A stretch of 58,476 nt of DNA from Mikrocytos mackini. Lineage: Eukaryota > Endomyxa > Ascetosporea > Mikrocytida > Mikrocytiidae. The translations under genes were made by a program, and so were the position numbers. Each line of letters opens with the position of its first letter. The first letter of the stretch is position 1. The stretch is taken from NCBI GenBank assembly GCA_030180075.1, contig JASNJN010000082.1:1-58476 (forward strand), written 5' to 3'. The notes beneath the pieces were generated by a model. That model made no database searches and was not told the origin of the DNA. It worked only from the letters and a program-made list of their open reading frames with translations. This document shows, piece after piece, positions 1-10,307 of this stretch.

Positions 1-239
1 ATAACCCAACCGTTGGTCGTTCGTGCGTTATTGACGCATTATCGACCTTTGGAACGATTTCGGATTTATTTTGGGAGGGGTTTTTGGAAATAGATTTGGA
101 TTTCAAAATCCACTTATCCATTGCCCCAATGTGGCGTTTTTTTGAAAAGGTGGCCTTAACGTTGTTTTTGGTGGTTGGTTGTTTGCCCTTGTGGTACGAT
201 TTGGACCTTTTGGGAATATAACTGGTTTTTAAAATTTGG
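1..239. other. Unassigned, moderately GC-rich flank
   Basis: I see no gene. The base composition is higher in G and T than the usual background, like the neighbouring GC-rich repeat, so it is probably the continuation of a repeat cut by the window edge. Confidence 0.3.
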
Positions 240-255
240 TTGAGTTTGTCAACAT

Positions 256-505
256 TGATAACATATGGATGCATTCCACTCACTCCTACGTTATTGGGAC
301 CGTTGGTCCCCGCGGTTATAGCGTTAACGGAGTGGTTGTTGATATTCTCTCCTGGACTCGTGGACCCGTTGGGGCCCTGTTTTCCAGGTTTCTGTGGATC
401 GACTAGGTTCGAACCTGCTGCAGCCTATTTAGGCCTTTCGCTCGACATTGACCCTAACCCCTCTACGGTGGGGTTGTCCGGTGTGACGATATTCATGCCA
501 ATGGC
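256..505 (-). repeat. GC-rich dispersed repeat, G2 type, copy 1
   Basis: This block is far more GC-rich than its surroundings. It shares ordered blocks with the G2 copies near 35.7, 56.4 and 57.2 kb: a 'GTGGGGTTGTCCGG' block, a 'GGCCTTTCGCTCGACATTGA' block, the palindrome AGGTTCGAACCT, a 'GGGGCCCTGTTTTCCAGGTT' block and TAGCGTTAACG. An open frame runs through it but begins at TTG and the same frame is not kept in other copies, so I read it as a non-coding repeat. Orientation is given relative to the 35.7 kb copy. Confidence 0.7.
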
Positions 506-540
506 TTTTTTTTGAAAATTTAAATTTTCGAAAATAAAAA

Positions 541-613
541 TGTCCAATGTAGGAATTGAACCTACGGCCTTTCGCGAGTGAGGCGAACGTCATAGCCACT
601 AGACCAATCGAAC
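541..613 (-). tRNA. tRNA-Val (anticodon CAC)
   Basis: On the minus strand a complete cloverleaf can be folded without an intron. The acceptor stem GTTCGAT pairs with ATTGGAC (two G-U pairs) and is followed by discriminator A. The D loop holds the conserved GG. The anticodon stem TTCGC/GCGAA closes the 7-base loop CTCACTC, the variable loop is AGGCC, and the T arm is GTAGG-TTCAATT-CCTAC. Position 33 is T and positions 34-36 are CAC, reading GTG valine codons. Position 37 is T instead of the usual purine, which is odd and could mean reduced function. A run of T on the minus strand immediately downstream (536-540) fits a Pol III terminator. The gene is flush with a truncated MITE on its upstream side. 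Confidence 0.8.
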
Positions 614-868
614 TTAAAAATATTTATAAAGAAAAATCATGTAAAATATACAATTAAAAACGACTATTACCTTAAAATTTACCCAGACTTGTTGAGAATA
701 TAGTTTAAATGCTAAGAAAATAGAAAATCATATTTATTTTGGAAATTTCTTTCAAAAAAGATAAGTCACCTGTTAATGAGAATTATTTCGAAAAATGACC
801 CCTTCACCGCCCGAAACCGGATCGCGCGGTTCGGTTTCGGGCGGGCGGGCTGATAATTCTCACCTCTA
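614..868 (+). mobile_element. hAT-type MITE, family I, left-truncated
   Basis: It matches the right two thirds of the complete copy at 18643-19017, including the GC-rich 'CGGTTTCGGGCGGGCGGG' block and the terminal AATTCTCACCTCTA. The left terminal repeat is missing; homology starts at the 5' edge of the tRNA gene. Confidence 0.75.
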
Positions 869-881
869 GTTTAAACCTGGA

Positions 882-1380
882 TTAAACCACTTGTCCTGTA
901 CAAAAGGTTATGGACGGTCTTAAACCCTACCCTGATCGATACCGGATCGGTTTTCAGTTATGTACGAGAGGATATAAAGGAGATAAAGACTAACAAGCGG
1001 TTGATCATGCCATTTAGCGTTACTACAGGCAATGGAGCCAGAATGATGGTAAGGGAAGAAGTAACATTAGACCTGACAATAGACCAGATAAAGGGAACTT
1101 ATTTCAACGTAAAAGCTTTCAAACTACCGGGACTACCCGTTGACATAAACTTAGGTATGGATTTCTTAACACAAACCCAGGCGGTTATCGACATGCAGGA
1201 AAACACGATAAAGATAGAAAACAGAGAACTGAAATGGAAACCAAGTGAAAGGGGACTGACTGACAAAGAAGAGGAACCTCCCGTACCGGAGCAGATCTTA
1301 ATGGAACGGACCAAACGGCCGCCCACGGACAAGAGAGAAGAACCCACGATTGTAGAAATAGCAGGGTCACGGTTACTTAT
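882..1380 (+). pseudogene. Ty3/gypsy aspartic protease fragment
   Basis: An open frame without a credible ATG runs through this region. It carries the retropepsin active-site motif L-I-D-T-G-S (bases 932-949) followed about 60 codons later by the second protease signature L-G-M-D-F-L (around 1171-1188) and a stretch like A-V-I-D-M-Q-E-N. These two blocks, in this order and spacing, are typical of Ty3/gypsy proteases. After roughly base 1370 the frame loses retroelement character and runs into low-complexity sequence, and no gag or reverse transcriptase flanks it. I read it as an isolated remnant inserted or left between a MITE and AT-rich DNA. Confidence 0.65.
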
Positions 1381-3162
1381 TACTAACTGTAGTTTCATTT
1401 TGCCCCAAATAATTGTAATTTGCCCCAAATTTCGCAAATGTGAAAAAACTCCTTAAAATGTCACAACGAAGATTTTTATTTGTTTTATAGTATTTTCCGA
1501 AGGAAAATACAGTAAATTGAGTGTACAGACGTTGTTTAAAACTCACATCACCTCGATAATACACACTTTTGGTAAATATGGCACATTTCACATTAAAAAC
1601 GATGTAAATAACACTATGTGGTTGATAATGAGTAGGGATTGGCCAAATATACCCAAAAAATTTCAAAAAAATTTTTTTTTGGTTTTGCCATTTTATAATC
1701 TAATAAGACAAAAACGAATATAATGATCATTTTTTAGTCAATTTTTGATGAGGATATTCCATCCTAATGGGGATATTTTGCCATTTTACGAGCATATTTT
1801 ATGATCTATACAAATTATAATGAAATATGGCCATTTTCAAAGATTTGGGCCAATAAAAGGAAAACAAATGCTCACAACTTCCATGCTCTAAATGTTTTCC
1901 CGTATTTGATTATAAATAGCCGTTCAAATATTTTCCCGGCTACTCCTCTATTTATATTATGAAGATTCTATTATCCGATGTAAATTGTTTATTAATTAAT
2001 TATAATCCCACTGCTTTGCTTAATATTCTCAGAGAGCAACAAAAGTCATTTTCGGCTAAAATAATCAATAAAAAATTTCGATTATTGGCGTGGAAAATAA
2101 GCTGTCCTTATTTTATATGTAACAAATAGGATAAAATAAAGTTGAACAATAAATATTTTAATAAAAATCATAAGCTTATATTTGGTGGTGTTTATAATTT
2201 TAAAAGTCAAATATGTTACCATTTTAAAGTAAAACCTATATTTGGGTTAATCAAATAAATCATTTATATTCATTTGATTTTAGCCATTCTTAATTATTTA
2301 CAATCATTTATGTTTTGAACAATTCATTGTGATTGTTACCACCCATTCATTATTAAAATATTGCCCTTTGTTTTATTCGAATGAACTGCAAAAGTTTTAA
2401 AGTTTAAAATAACCTTTTATTTTCTAGGTCATCCAATCATGACTTAAATAGATTGATGTTTTAATTATAAATTCAATCGTAGAGTCAAATGGTCGTATTC
2501 TTTAAAAACAACCCCCGAGTTCAATAGATATTTATTCATTTTAATCTCTATAATAATTCTTTTGACTCAGTTATACGTTAGTTATATGGGTTCTGGTTAA
2601 GATTTTTTATATTAAAAAGTAACAATTATGTTTTCTAATCCACCTTTTACATCAATGTTATATTTGGAAACTTTTATGTTGTGTTATTAATTATATCCAA
2701 TATGTACCATTCGGAAACTGTTTTTATGATCACCAATATCGTAGAGGATTATATTATTTGTCATATTGTTACGACTCTTCGAACATGATTTAATATCTAT
2801 TTAAAACAAGCTTGGTTTCTAAATACAATTATTAAATTGTTTATATTTTAATGAATTTAGAGAAATCTTTAACCAGTAGTTCGTATTTATATTTGACAAA
2901 ATACGAGAACCTAAATATTTTATTAATTTTTATTAATTTTATGGATTTACAACTTTTGGATACATTTGGTTTTCCTATAATTTAAAGGTGTTTACTCCAT
3001 AACCTATATTTACTAGCCCACGTTGTCACACTTTCTTGTCTGACGAGTTCATTTGACATATATTTATAGATTAAAATGGTTTAACAAATTTTAGTTTGGA
3101 TATGTCTGTTAAAACTTCCATTCAGTATTGAGCCTAATCTTTCCTTGTCGATAGTTCATATG
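1381..3162. other. AT-rich stretch, no gene seen
   Basis: No supported ORF or RNA gene. The start (about 1390-1440) has the phrase TTTGCCCCAAAT twice, suggesting the edge of a repeat; the rest is AT-rich DNA with nothing I can assign. Confidence 0.4.
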
Positions 3163-3812
3163 CAGTGAACACTCGATACAACAGAGTTTTGTAATATTCA
3201 AGATTTTTGTTTGTTATACGCGAAAATTTGTTATATGAGGAGTAGTTCTTGGTAAAATTTTCTATACATGCCGAGGTACAAATTTATATCATACTTTAAA
3301 TGTGGTGTTCATATGTATTAACATTTATTAAAACATAATTAATTTTTGAAAAGTGAAAAAAGCTTTTTAAACCACTCAATATGATATTTCTATGTTAATT
3401 TCAAAATTGATTTCACCAAAAAAGTAATTTTTCAAAAATAATTTGTTAATGGACTTCGAAATGTCTTTAAAATGCCATATTATATCTTAGAAACCATACC
3501 AAATAAAACAAACCATTTACCATCAAAAATTTTCAGCAAATTTCACATATTTGGAAAAAATTCTGTGTTGTTTGTTAGATTAAAATTCCGATAGTAAATT
3601 TTAAAAAGAATATATTTTCATAAATTTTCATAACATTAAATTTAATCATTCTAATACAAAAACATAATTTCTACAAAAAATTTCGGAAAATATTATTATT
3701 GACGAAAATTTTTTTCGAACAATTTGGTAGAGAATTGGCGAAATTTTTAAAAATTTTGTTTGTACTACGTGAGTTTGTTGTAGTTTTTGTTTGTTATAGA
3801 GAGGTTTGACTG
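3163..3812. mobile_element. Tc1/mariner-pogo-like MITE
   Basis: The ends are imperfect inverted repeats: CAGTGAACACTCGATACAAC on the left and, read inward from the right, CAGTCAAACCTCTCTATAAC. Both ends are flanked by TATG (3159-3162 and 3813-3816), compatible with a TA-based duplication. There is no transposase; internal sequence is AT-rich with further copies of the 'TTTGTTAT' phrase. Confidence 0.55.
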
Positions 3813-4000
3813 TATGTGAATTTCTGTATACTTGGTGTTTTGTATTTTAGATTATTATCGTGTTGCTTATGTTAAATAGGTTCATAAATTTATTATTAGT
3901 AGAAGTTATACGATTGATGTTCACTTTCCCCTAAAATACAAAACACCAAGTATACAGAAATTCACATACAGTCAAACCTCTCTATAACAAACAANANCTN
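3781..4000. repeat. Palindrome P1 (70-bp arms)
   Basis: Bases 3781-3850 and 3931-4000 are reverse complements around an 80-bp spacer. The right arm ends in ambiguous bases (N at 3996, 3998, 4000) and homology stops exactly there. The arm repeats the right end of the 3163-3812 MITE. It may be an assembly fold-back. Confidence 0.8.
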
Positions 4001-4123
4001 CTAAAAACTAACACTAAAAAAAGATGAAGCATGGAGAAACAAAAACAACCGACTCTATTTAAGTAATTTTGGGTCGGCGCAAAGAGACATGACGTAATGT
4101 TATAGCCTAATTAAATATAGATA

Positions 4124-4455
4124 CAGTGGTCCCTCGTTAAAAGCACACTTTATAAAATCACACCTCTTTAATGTCACCAAAAAACAGGAGGCTCCGTCAC
4201 TATAATTTTCATAAATGTGATATTAAAAAGTTTGCCAAAACCCCGAATCTGAAAATGGGCCAAATGTCAACACATATATTATGTACTCCAAAAAAGTTAT
4301 GATATAACAAAGGTATATCTAAAATGCTGATCTTTTCTTGGATTCTGCTATATGTAATCGATAGACGGATTTAAGCCACCATTCAAATTTCACCTGGTTA
4401 ATATCACATAAATTTGAAAAAATACCAAAAATGTGCTTTAAACCAGGGATGATTG
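4124..4455. mobile_element. pogo-like MITE, copy 1
   Basis: 332-bp element flanked by TA on both sides. The ends are CAGTGGTCCCTCGTTAAAAG and, from the right, CAATCATCCCTGGTTTAAAG. Two more copies are at 40010-40326 and 43073-43730. It carries a single GTCAACAC at about 4267-4274, the empty site for the hAT MITE found in the third copy. Confidence 0.8.
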
Positions 4456-4920
4456 TATTTATTTAAATTAATATAAAGATACAATGATTTTAAAGATGTT
4501 CTAAACATTTATGGGATCTTACAAATATAATAAGATATACAAAGAACTAAATTAATACAATATTTTGATTTTAGTATAATATATTAAATATTTTATAGAG
4601 AAAATGATCAAATATCCACATATCTATGATAGAATGTAAGCTTGATATAAATATCTTTTGAAGTAGATGTTTGGAAAATCAGGAAACTACGTTTGCCGTT
4701 TATATATCATGGGTTTTAATATTTGGGTTTAGTCTCTTTTGGTGTTTATGCCTTTAACTGGTCCAGAAGATGCCTAATAAAAATATTTTAGTTGTGTAAT
4801 AAATTTCGAATGTAAAATTGGAAATATCATCATCGATAAAATTGTAAGTTTATCTCCGATTTATTTGATATTCATTAGAATTATGATAAAAAATTTTTAA
4901 ATATTAAAATTTTCCCTAGG
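4456..4920. other. AT-rich spacer, nothing assigned
   Basis: Low-complexity AT-rich sequence between a MITE and a GC-rich repeat; no coding or structural signal seen. Confidence 0.4.
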
Positions 4921-5215
4921 TATCGCTTCAGAGTGCAACACGAGCCCAGGATGGAGGTGAAAAGCACAAGGCTACAACAACGTGCACAATAAGGGCTCCA
5001 CATTCCTCCCGCCTTCAAAATGGCCTATAACCGAACCGCTGTCCGGTCTTTTATTAGGAGACAATAAAGCCTCATGGGGAGCAAAGTTGGTCTGTCCCGT
5101 CATTAACGCTTTAACGCAGGGGCCGCAAGGTACACAATAAGAAGACGGGTCTGGAATCAATTCATGATTCCCTGGCCATAGGCCGGTTAAACCACTTGTC
5201 ATACAAAATAGGAAA
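4921..5215 (+). repeat. GC-rich dispersed repeat, G1 type, copy 1
   Basis: Abrupt rise in GC. It shares ordered blocks with the copies at 5815-6117 (reverse) and 38545-38860: 'GGATGGAGGTGAAA', 'GGGCTCCACATTCCT', 'GTCATTAACGCTTTAACGC', and 'ATTCCCTGGCCA'. No frame is conserved between copies. Confidence 0.75.
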
Positions 5216-5814
5216 TCACATTCGATTTTTTTGGCTTAAAAATTCAATATTTTACATTGGTTTGTTTATAAAAGTGTAATTTGCTATTTCGCCCACCATT
5301 TTATATTATAAATACGTATTCACAGTTTTGTATAAATATTTTGTAAAATAAAAAGTTAAATTTTCAAAAATCTAAATTTATGATTTGTAAACCATATAGC
5401 CTATAAAAACATATTAAAATCGTTCCATATTAAATATAAATACGCATATATCCTTTATATTTCAGAATTTGTTCCATTTCTTTCAAACCGTTTAAATTAA
5501 GATTTTTAAAAAACATACCATTTTNAAAATCTTAATTTAAACGGTTTGAAAGAAATGGAACAAATTCTGAAATATAAAGGATATATGCGTATTTATATTT
5601 AATATGGAACGATTTTAATATGTTTTTATAGGCTATATGGTTTACAAATCATAAATTTAGATTTTTGAAAATTTAACTTTTTATTTTACAAAATATTTAT
5701 ACAAAACTGTGAATACGTATTTATAATATAAAATGGTGGGCGAAATAGCAAATTACACTTTTATAAACAAACCAATGTAAAATATTGAATTTTTAAGCCA
5801 AAAAAATCGAATGT

Positions 5815-6117
5815 GATTTCCTATTTTGTATGACAAGTGGTTTACCGGGCCAGTGGCCAGGGAATCATGAATTGATTCCGGACCCGTCTTCTTATTGTGG
5901 ACCTTGCGGCCCCGCGTTAAAGCGTTAATGACGGGACAGACCATCATGGGTCCCCACCTGGCTTTATTATCTCCCTAATAGGGGACCAGACAGGGGTTGG
6001 GTTATAGGCCGTTTTGAAGGCTGGAAGGAATGTGGAGCCCTTGTCGCGCTAGTTGTTGCGACCTCGGACTCTTCACCTCCATCCTGGGCTCGTGTTGCAC
6101 TCTGCAGCGATATCCAG
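5815..6117 (-). repeat. GC-rich dispersed repeat, G1 type, copy 2
   Basis: Reverse-orientation partner of 4921-5215 with clear but imperfect identity (for example 'CACAATAAGGGCTCC' versus 'GCGACAAGGGCTCC'). Confidence 0.75.
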
Positions 6118-6145
6118 AGAAATTTTTAAAATTTTAAAATTTCAA

Positions 6146-6257
6146 ATCACAACATGTAAAATTCTGTAATTAGTTATTCAAAACAAATTTTTTTTAGGAA
6201 AATTATAAGAATTTCAGGAGAAATGCAACTTTTTCAGGAAAAATGAAATTGAGGTCA
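6146..6257. mobile_element. Right end of MULE-type MITE (fragment)
   Basis: It matches 47470-47588, the right third of a complete MITE, including 'AAATTTCAAATCACAACATG' and 'GAATTTCAGG'. Homology stops at 6257, where the LINE coding sequence begins, so the LINE 5' breakpoint lies here. Confidence 0.7.
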
Positions 6258-8358
6258 TAAAAGAGTGGCTATGTGAAGGAAGGACCACCCTGCTCGATAA
6301 AGGCGGGGAAAGAGCACCTGCAAATATGCGCCCAATTACTCTGCTCAATACTTTATTTAAGCTGTATACAAAAGTAGTAACTGAGCTCCTCTATGAACAA
6401 CTTCACGATAATCAGTACTTTGGTATTGAGCAATTGGGGACGTTTAAAACTACCCAGGCAGCAAAAGAACAGTTTATGTTCTCTAGAGCTTTGTAGATGA
6501 AGCAGAAAAGTGCTGTAAAGCCTGATTGGATGTTAAAAAGGCTTATGATAGTGTAGATCATGAGTTCCTTGTGCGCCTAATATGGAAACTTCCTATAAGC
6601 GACTTTCTTAAGAGTAACCTGACTTGTATAGTTGAGGATACGTCTACAAACCTTATATTAGATGGAAAAGCACTTGGTAAGGTCGAAATGGAGCGGGGAA
6701 TACGTCAGGGTGATTCTTTGTCCCCGCTTCTGTTCGTAATGGTGATGCAGGCAGTTACGAATGAAGTCAATAGCCAGACCAAAAAAGGAAGTATAGTCAA
6801 TCAGGAGGGAACTCTATGGAACTCAACCATCTCCTCTATATAGATGATATTAAAATCATCGCAGGGTGTGCTGTGGAAGTAGAAAAAGTAACTTTGTCAT
6901 TTATTAAAAATTTGGGAATGGTAGGGATGTATGTAAATCCCAAAAAATCGGCGTCCAATGTAGAAATTGATCCAAAATTGGAAGTTATAGAAAATGAAAA
7001 GTTTTACAAGTACTTAGGAGTAAATGAACGAGTTAAAGATTGTGCGATGGCAATGAAGAGAATAGTAATAGATGATATTATTGCTAGGACAAAAAACTTG
7101 TGTAAGGAGAACATTAGTGGTAAGAATCTCTTCATTGCCATCAATGAGTATGCCATATCTAAACTCTATTATTTTATAGGGCCCTTAGAATGGTGTAATG
7201 CAAATTTAGAAGAAATTGAACTCTCAATCAGGAAAGTGCTTATCAATGAGGGGGTACATCGCTTTAGGGCGAATAAGGAAAGACTGTATCTCCCCAGAGA
7301 ATGGCTTGGCAGAGGGTTAGTTAAACTGGAGTACCAGGAAGAGAATATTTTGTTAGGCCTGTATAAGTACTTCTGGGAGGGAGAAGACAACCCAAGGAAG
7401 CAGGCCATTCGAGAGATGCTGGAGAAGACAGGAAGTAGAATTGTACAAACCCCAGAACTTTTGAAAAGTAAAATGGGAATAGTGTCTGTTCAGGAAAGTT
7501 ATCCGAAGATTAAATATGACCTCCGAAATAAGAGGGTAAAAAATTTAATCGATGTCATAAAGAAAAAAAGCTTTCATGGTGAGTTATTTAGGGATATAGA
7601 AGGAAAACATAATAATCGCCTTAGAAGTTGCTTATGGCTTTGGAAAGGTCTATGTAACCCAAAAACTGAATCCTGGCTCTGCTACTTGCAGGATGGGAAT
7701 ATGTTTAAGGTTAATAATAGCAATAGTATGTGTCCATATTGCAAACGGGTAAAAATCTCTACCAGTCACCTGGCCACCCGATGTGCATATGTCATGTATG
7801 AAAGCTATAAACATAGACACGACCAAATAGTCAAGTATATCTCTATGAAGCTCTCTATTCAGTTGGGCATCAGCAAGAAGAAGAAGTTTAGAAAGTTCTA
7901 CATGGAGGAAGTGATGGAAAATGAAAATGGAGTAATCCTTCTAGACAAGTTGTTTAAGACAGTATCAACAGGACAGATGCTTAGGCCTGATATTTTTGTG
8001 AGGAACAAGAGGGAGAACAGAGGAATGATTATAGAAGTAGGTGTCTCTAGTTCACTGTCGATGGTAAGAGCTGAAATAGTAAAATCTAAAAAATATAATA
8101 ACTAGGGGTCGGAAAATATATGACGAAAAATCGGCAAATATATGATTATATATGATTTTGTCAAAATCTCATTATAATTTCGAATTTTCAATAAAATAAA
8201 ATATATGAATTCCTTCAAATCGGAGATATTATGGGTGGAAAATTTCCAGAAATTTGGTAAAAATATATGATTTTTACCAAATCACATATTTTCCGACCCC
8301 TAATAATAACACAGCAATGGATATGAGAGAAAGGGAGAATTGTGATATAAGGACGGGA
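6258..8358 (+). pseudogene. R4/Dong-type LINE (RT plus restriction-like endonuclease), 5' truncated and broken
   Basis: Non-LTR retrotransposon protein. Reverse transcriptase blocks appear in order: R-P-I-T-L-L (about 6331), D-V-K-K-A-Y-D-S-V-D-H (6529-6561), G-I-R-Q-G-D-S-L-S-P (from about 6697), and the catalytic Y-I-D-D box (from about 6837). The C-terminal part has a CCHC finger (C-P-Y-C ... H-L-A-T-R-C, about 7732-7782) and the R-P-D-I-F-V ... I-I-E-V-G-V-S signature of the restriction-like endonuclease of R2/R4/Dong-clade LINEs (7984-8050). The frame is broken by a TGA at 6523-6525 just before the D-V-K-K motif, by shifts near 6490 and 6816-6843, and by a hAT MITE at 8103-8302. After the MITE the frame resumes (T-A-M-D-M-R-E-R...). 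The 5' end is truncated inside RT domain sequence. Translation would not give an active enzyme. Confidence 0.8.
8103..8302. mobile_element. hAT MITE, family D, 200 bp
   Basis: Ends TAGGGGTCGGAAAATAT and its inverse, flanked by perfect 8-bp duplications ATAATAAC (8095-8102 and 8303-8310). It sits in the LINE endonuclease domain, and its first three bases provide the LINE stop codon TAG. Confidence 0.9.
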
Positions 8359-8451
8359 TANTTGTGACTATGCCATTCCACGACATTACAAAACTTCCCG
8401 TCCTTATATCACAATTCTCCCTTTCTCTCATATCCATTGCTGTGTTATTAT

Positions 8452-8651
8452 TAGGGGTCGGAAAATATGTGATTTGGTAAAAATCATATATTTTTACCAA
8501 ATTTCTGGAAATTTTCCACCCATAATATCTCCGATTTGAAGGAATTCATATATTTTATTTTATTGAAAATTCGAAATTATAATGAGATTTTGACAAAATC
8601 ATATATAATCATATATTTGCCGATTTTTCGTCATATATTTTCCGACCCCTA
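8452..8651. mobile_element. Mirror copy of hAT MITE family D
   Basis: Reverse complement of 8103-8302 as part of palindrome P3, with the same ATAATAAC flanks. Confidence 0.85.
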
Positions 8652-9276
8652 GTTATTATATTTTTTAGATTTTACTATTTCAGCTCTTACCATCGACAGT
8701 GAACTAGAGACACCTACTTCTATAATCATTCCTCTGTTCTCCCTCTTGTTCCTCACAAAAATATCAGGCCTAAGCATCTGTCCTGTTGATACTGTCTTAA
8801 ACAACTTGTCTAGAAGGATTACTCCATTTTCATTTTCCATCACTTCCTCCATGTAGAACTTTCTAAACTTCTTCTTCTTGCTGATGCCCAACTGAATAGA
8901 GAGCTTCATAGAGATATACTTGACTATTTGGTCGTGTCTATGTTTATAGCTTTCATACATGACATATGCACATCGGGTGGCCAGGTGACTGGTAGAGATT
9001 TTTACCCGTTTGCAATATGGACACATACTATTGCTATTATTAACCTTAAACATATTCCCATCCTGCAAGTAGCAGAGCCAGGATTCAGTTTTTGGGTTAC
9101 ATAGACCTTTCCAAAGCCATAAGCAACTTCTAAGGCGATTATTATGTTTTCCTTCTATATCCCTAAATAACTCACCATGAAAGCTTTTTTTCTTTATGAC
9201 ATCGATTAAATTTTTTACCCTCTTATTTCGGAGGTCATATTTAATCTTCGGATAACTTTCCTGAACAGACACTATT
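8649..9276 (-). pseudogene. LINE C-terminal half, mirror copy
   Basis: It encodes the same C-terminal LINE region (CCHC finger and endonuclease signature) as the 7478-8105 segment on the other strand. It starts at the NNN gap without an initiation codon. It exists only because of palindrome P3 and may be an assembly product. Confidence 0.75.
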
Positions 9277-9279
9277 NNN

Positions 9280-10119
9280 AACATTGAAGGATTGGTCGAT
9301 TTTGTCCAAATATACAAATAACCGACTAAACTTATAGTGACTAAAGCGGTTAAAATTACATCAATATACTATTTGTAAAAAACAACCTCGTCGAGTACAT
9401 TTTTGCAACGGTTCGCGAAGTTAATACTTCTCTCAATAATAGTAGTTTAATAAAATCTTGGGACATTATTTTCCATCAAATATTCCCGTTTATCATGTGT
9501 TTCCATGATTAAATTGAGTATTGTTGCTTGAATATCTATAACTATAGTTTATATGACAAATTTCGTTAATATATTTAATTATTTCTAAATATTTTTTATT
9601 AAATTATAATTAAACAGTAATTTATATAATAATTAACGATGTTATCAAATAGTTAAAAATGAATGAATACGTTTAAGGTTTAAAACACGATTTAATCAAT
9701 ATCAGTTATCAACTATTCGATATTAGAGTAGATAAATGTAATACCACAGATAACATTCCAGCCATTTGACGTTTTTTAAATTTATAAGTTTTACACTATG
9801 AATATAAATCCTTTACATGGTGTTATTTCATTTATCAAACTGTTTAACAGCATAATATATTTATTTCAAAATTTGTTATCGGCTTATATTAAAACATAAG
9901 GTTAAACGCTGTATTAGGTTTCTGAAAAACCTTTAAATTAAAAATTCCAGATATAGTAAAAAATAATGTTCAATTTCATATCAAGCTAAATAAATTTTTA
10001 AACATTAATTTTCTGTAAAATTGAAATACATACAATTGCATAAACTTTATTCTCTAAGTTTTGATTATGAATATAATTTTATTTAAATTCAGATGTTGCA
10101 AAGTTAATAGCATTGGAAT
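9280..10119. other. AT-rich stretch, no gene seen
   Basis: No supported ORF, repeat end or RNA gene. Confidence 0.4.
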
Positions 10120-10299
10120 TAGAGTTCCCAATTCCCGGGAATCGATTTCTCGAATCCCGGGAACTGGACTTTTTACATCTAAAATTCTCTAAAATTTTCG
10201 AGAATTTCGAGAATTTTTTCTCATTTCCCGGGAAATATGGCCATAAATCTGTTTCTCGATTCTCGATAAATTTTAGGTTCGAGATCTTTGGGAACTCTA
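10120..10299. mobile_element. hAT MITE, family E, copy 1 (180 bp)
   Basis: Ends TAGAGTTCCCAATTCCCGGG and TTTGGGAACTCTA, flanked by perfect 8-bp duplications ATTGGAAT (10112-10119, 10300-10307). The interior is rich in TCTCGA/TTCGAGAA and CCCGGGAA palindromic phrases. Short frames on both strands are a by-product of this symmetry. A second copy of the same length is at 53132-53311. Confidence 0.9.
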
Positions 10300-10307
10300 A
10301 TTGGAAT

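Larger units (their letters stand above)
4921..6117. repeat. Palindrome P2 (about 600-bp arms, N at centre)
   Basis: Two inverted arms (about 4921-5506 and 5526-6117) meet around a roughly 19-base spacer that ends in an N at 5525. The inner ~290 bp of each arm appear identical; the outer GC-rich 300 bp differ by many substitutions and small indels. Confidence 0.8.
7478..9276. repeat. Palindrome P3 (881-bp arms)
   Basis: 7478-8358 and 8396-9276 are reverse complements with no difference that I can detect in the parts compared; the encoded LINE C-termini are identical. The 37-base spacer contains an N (8361), and the right arm ends exactly at NNN (9277-9279). Confidence 0.9.

Noticed and set aside
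256-505. SINE-like Pol III unit based on the GGTTCGAACC box in repeat G2
   Set aside because: No A box at suitable distance is convincing, and other G2/G1 copies lack the box.
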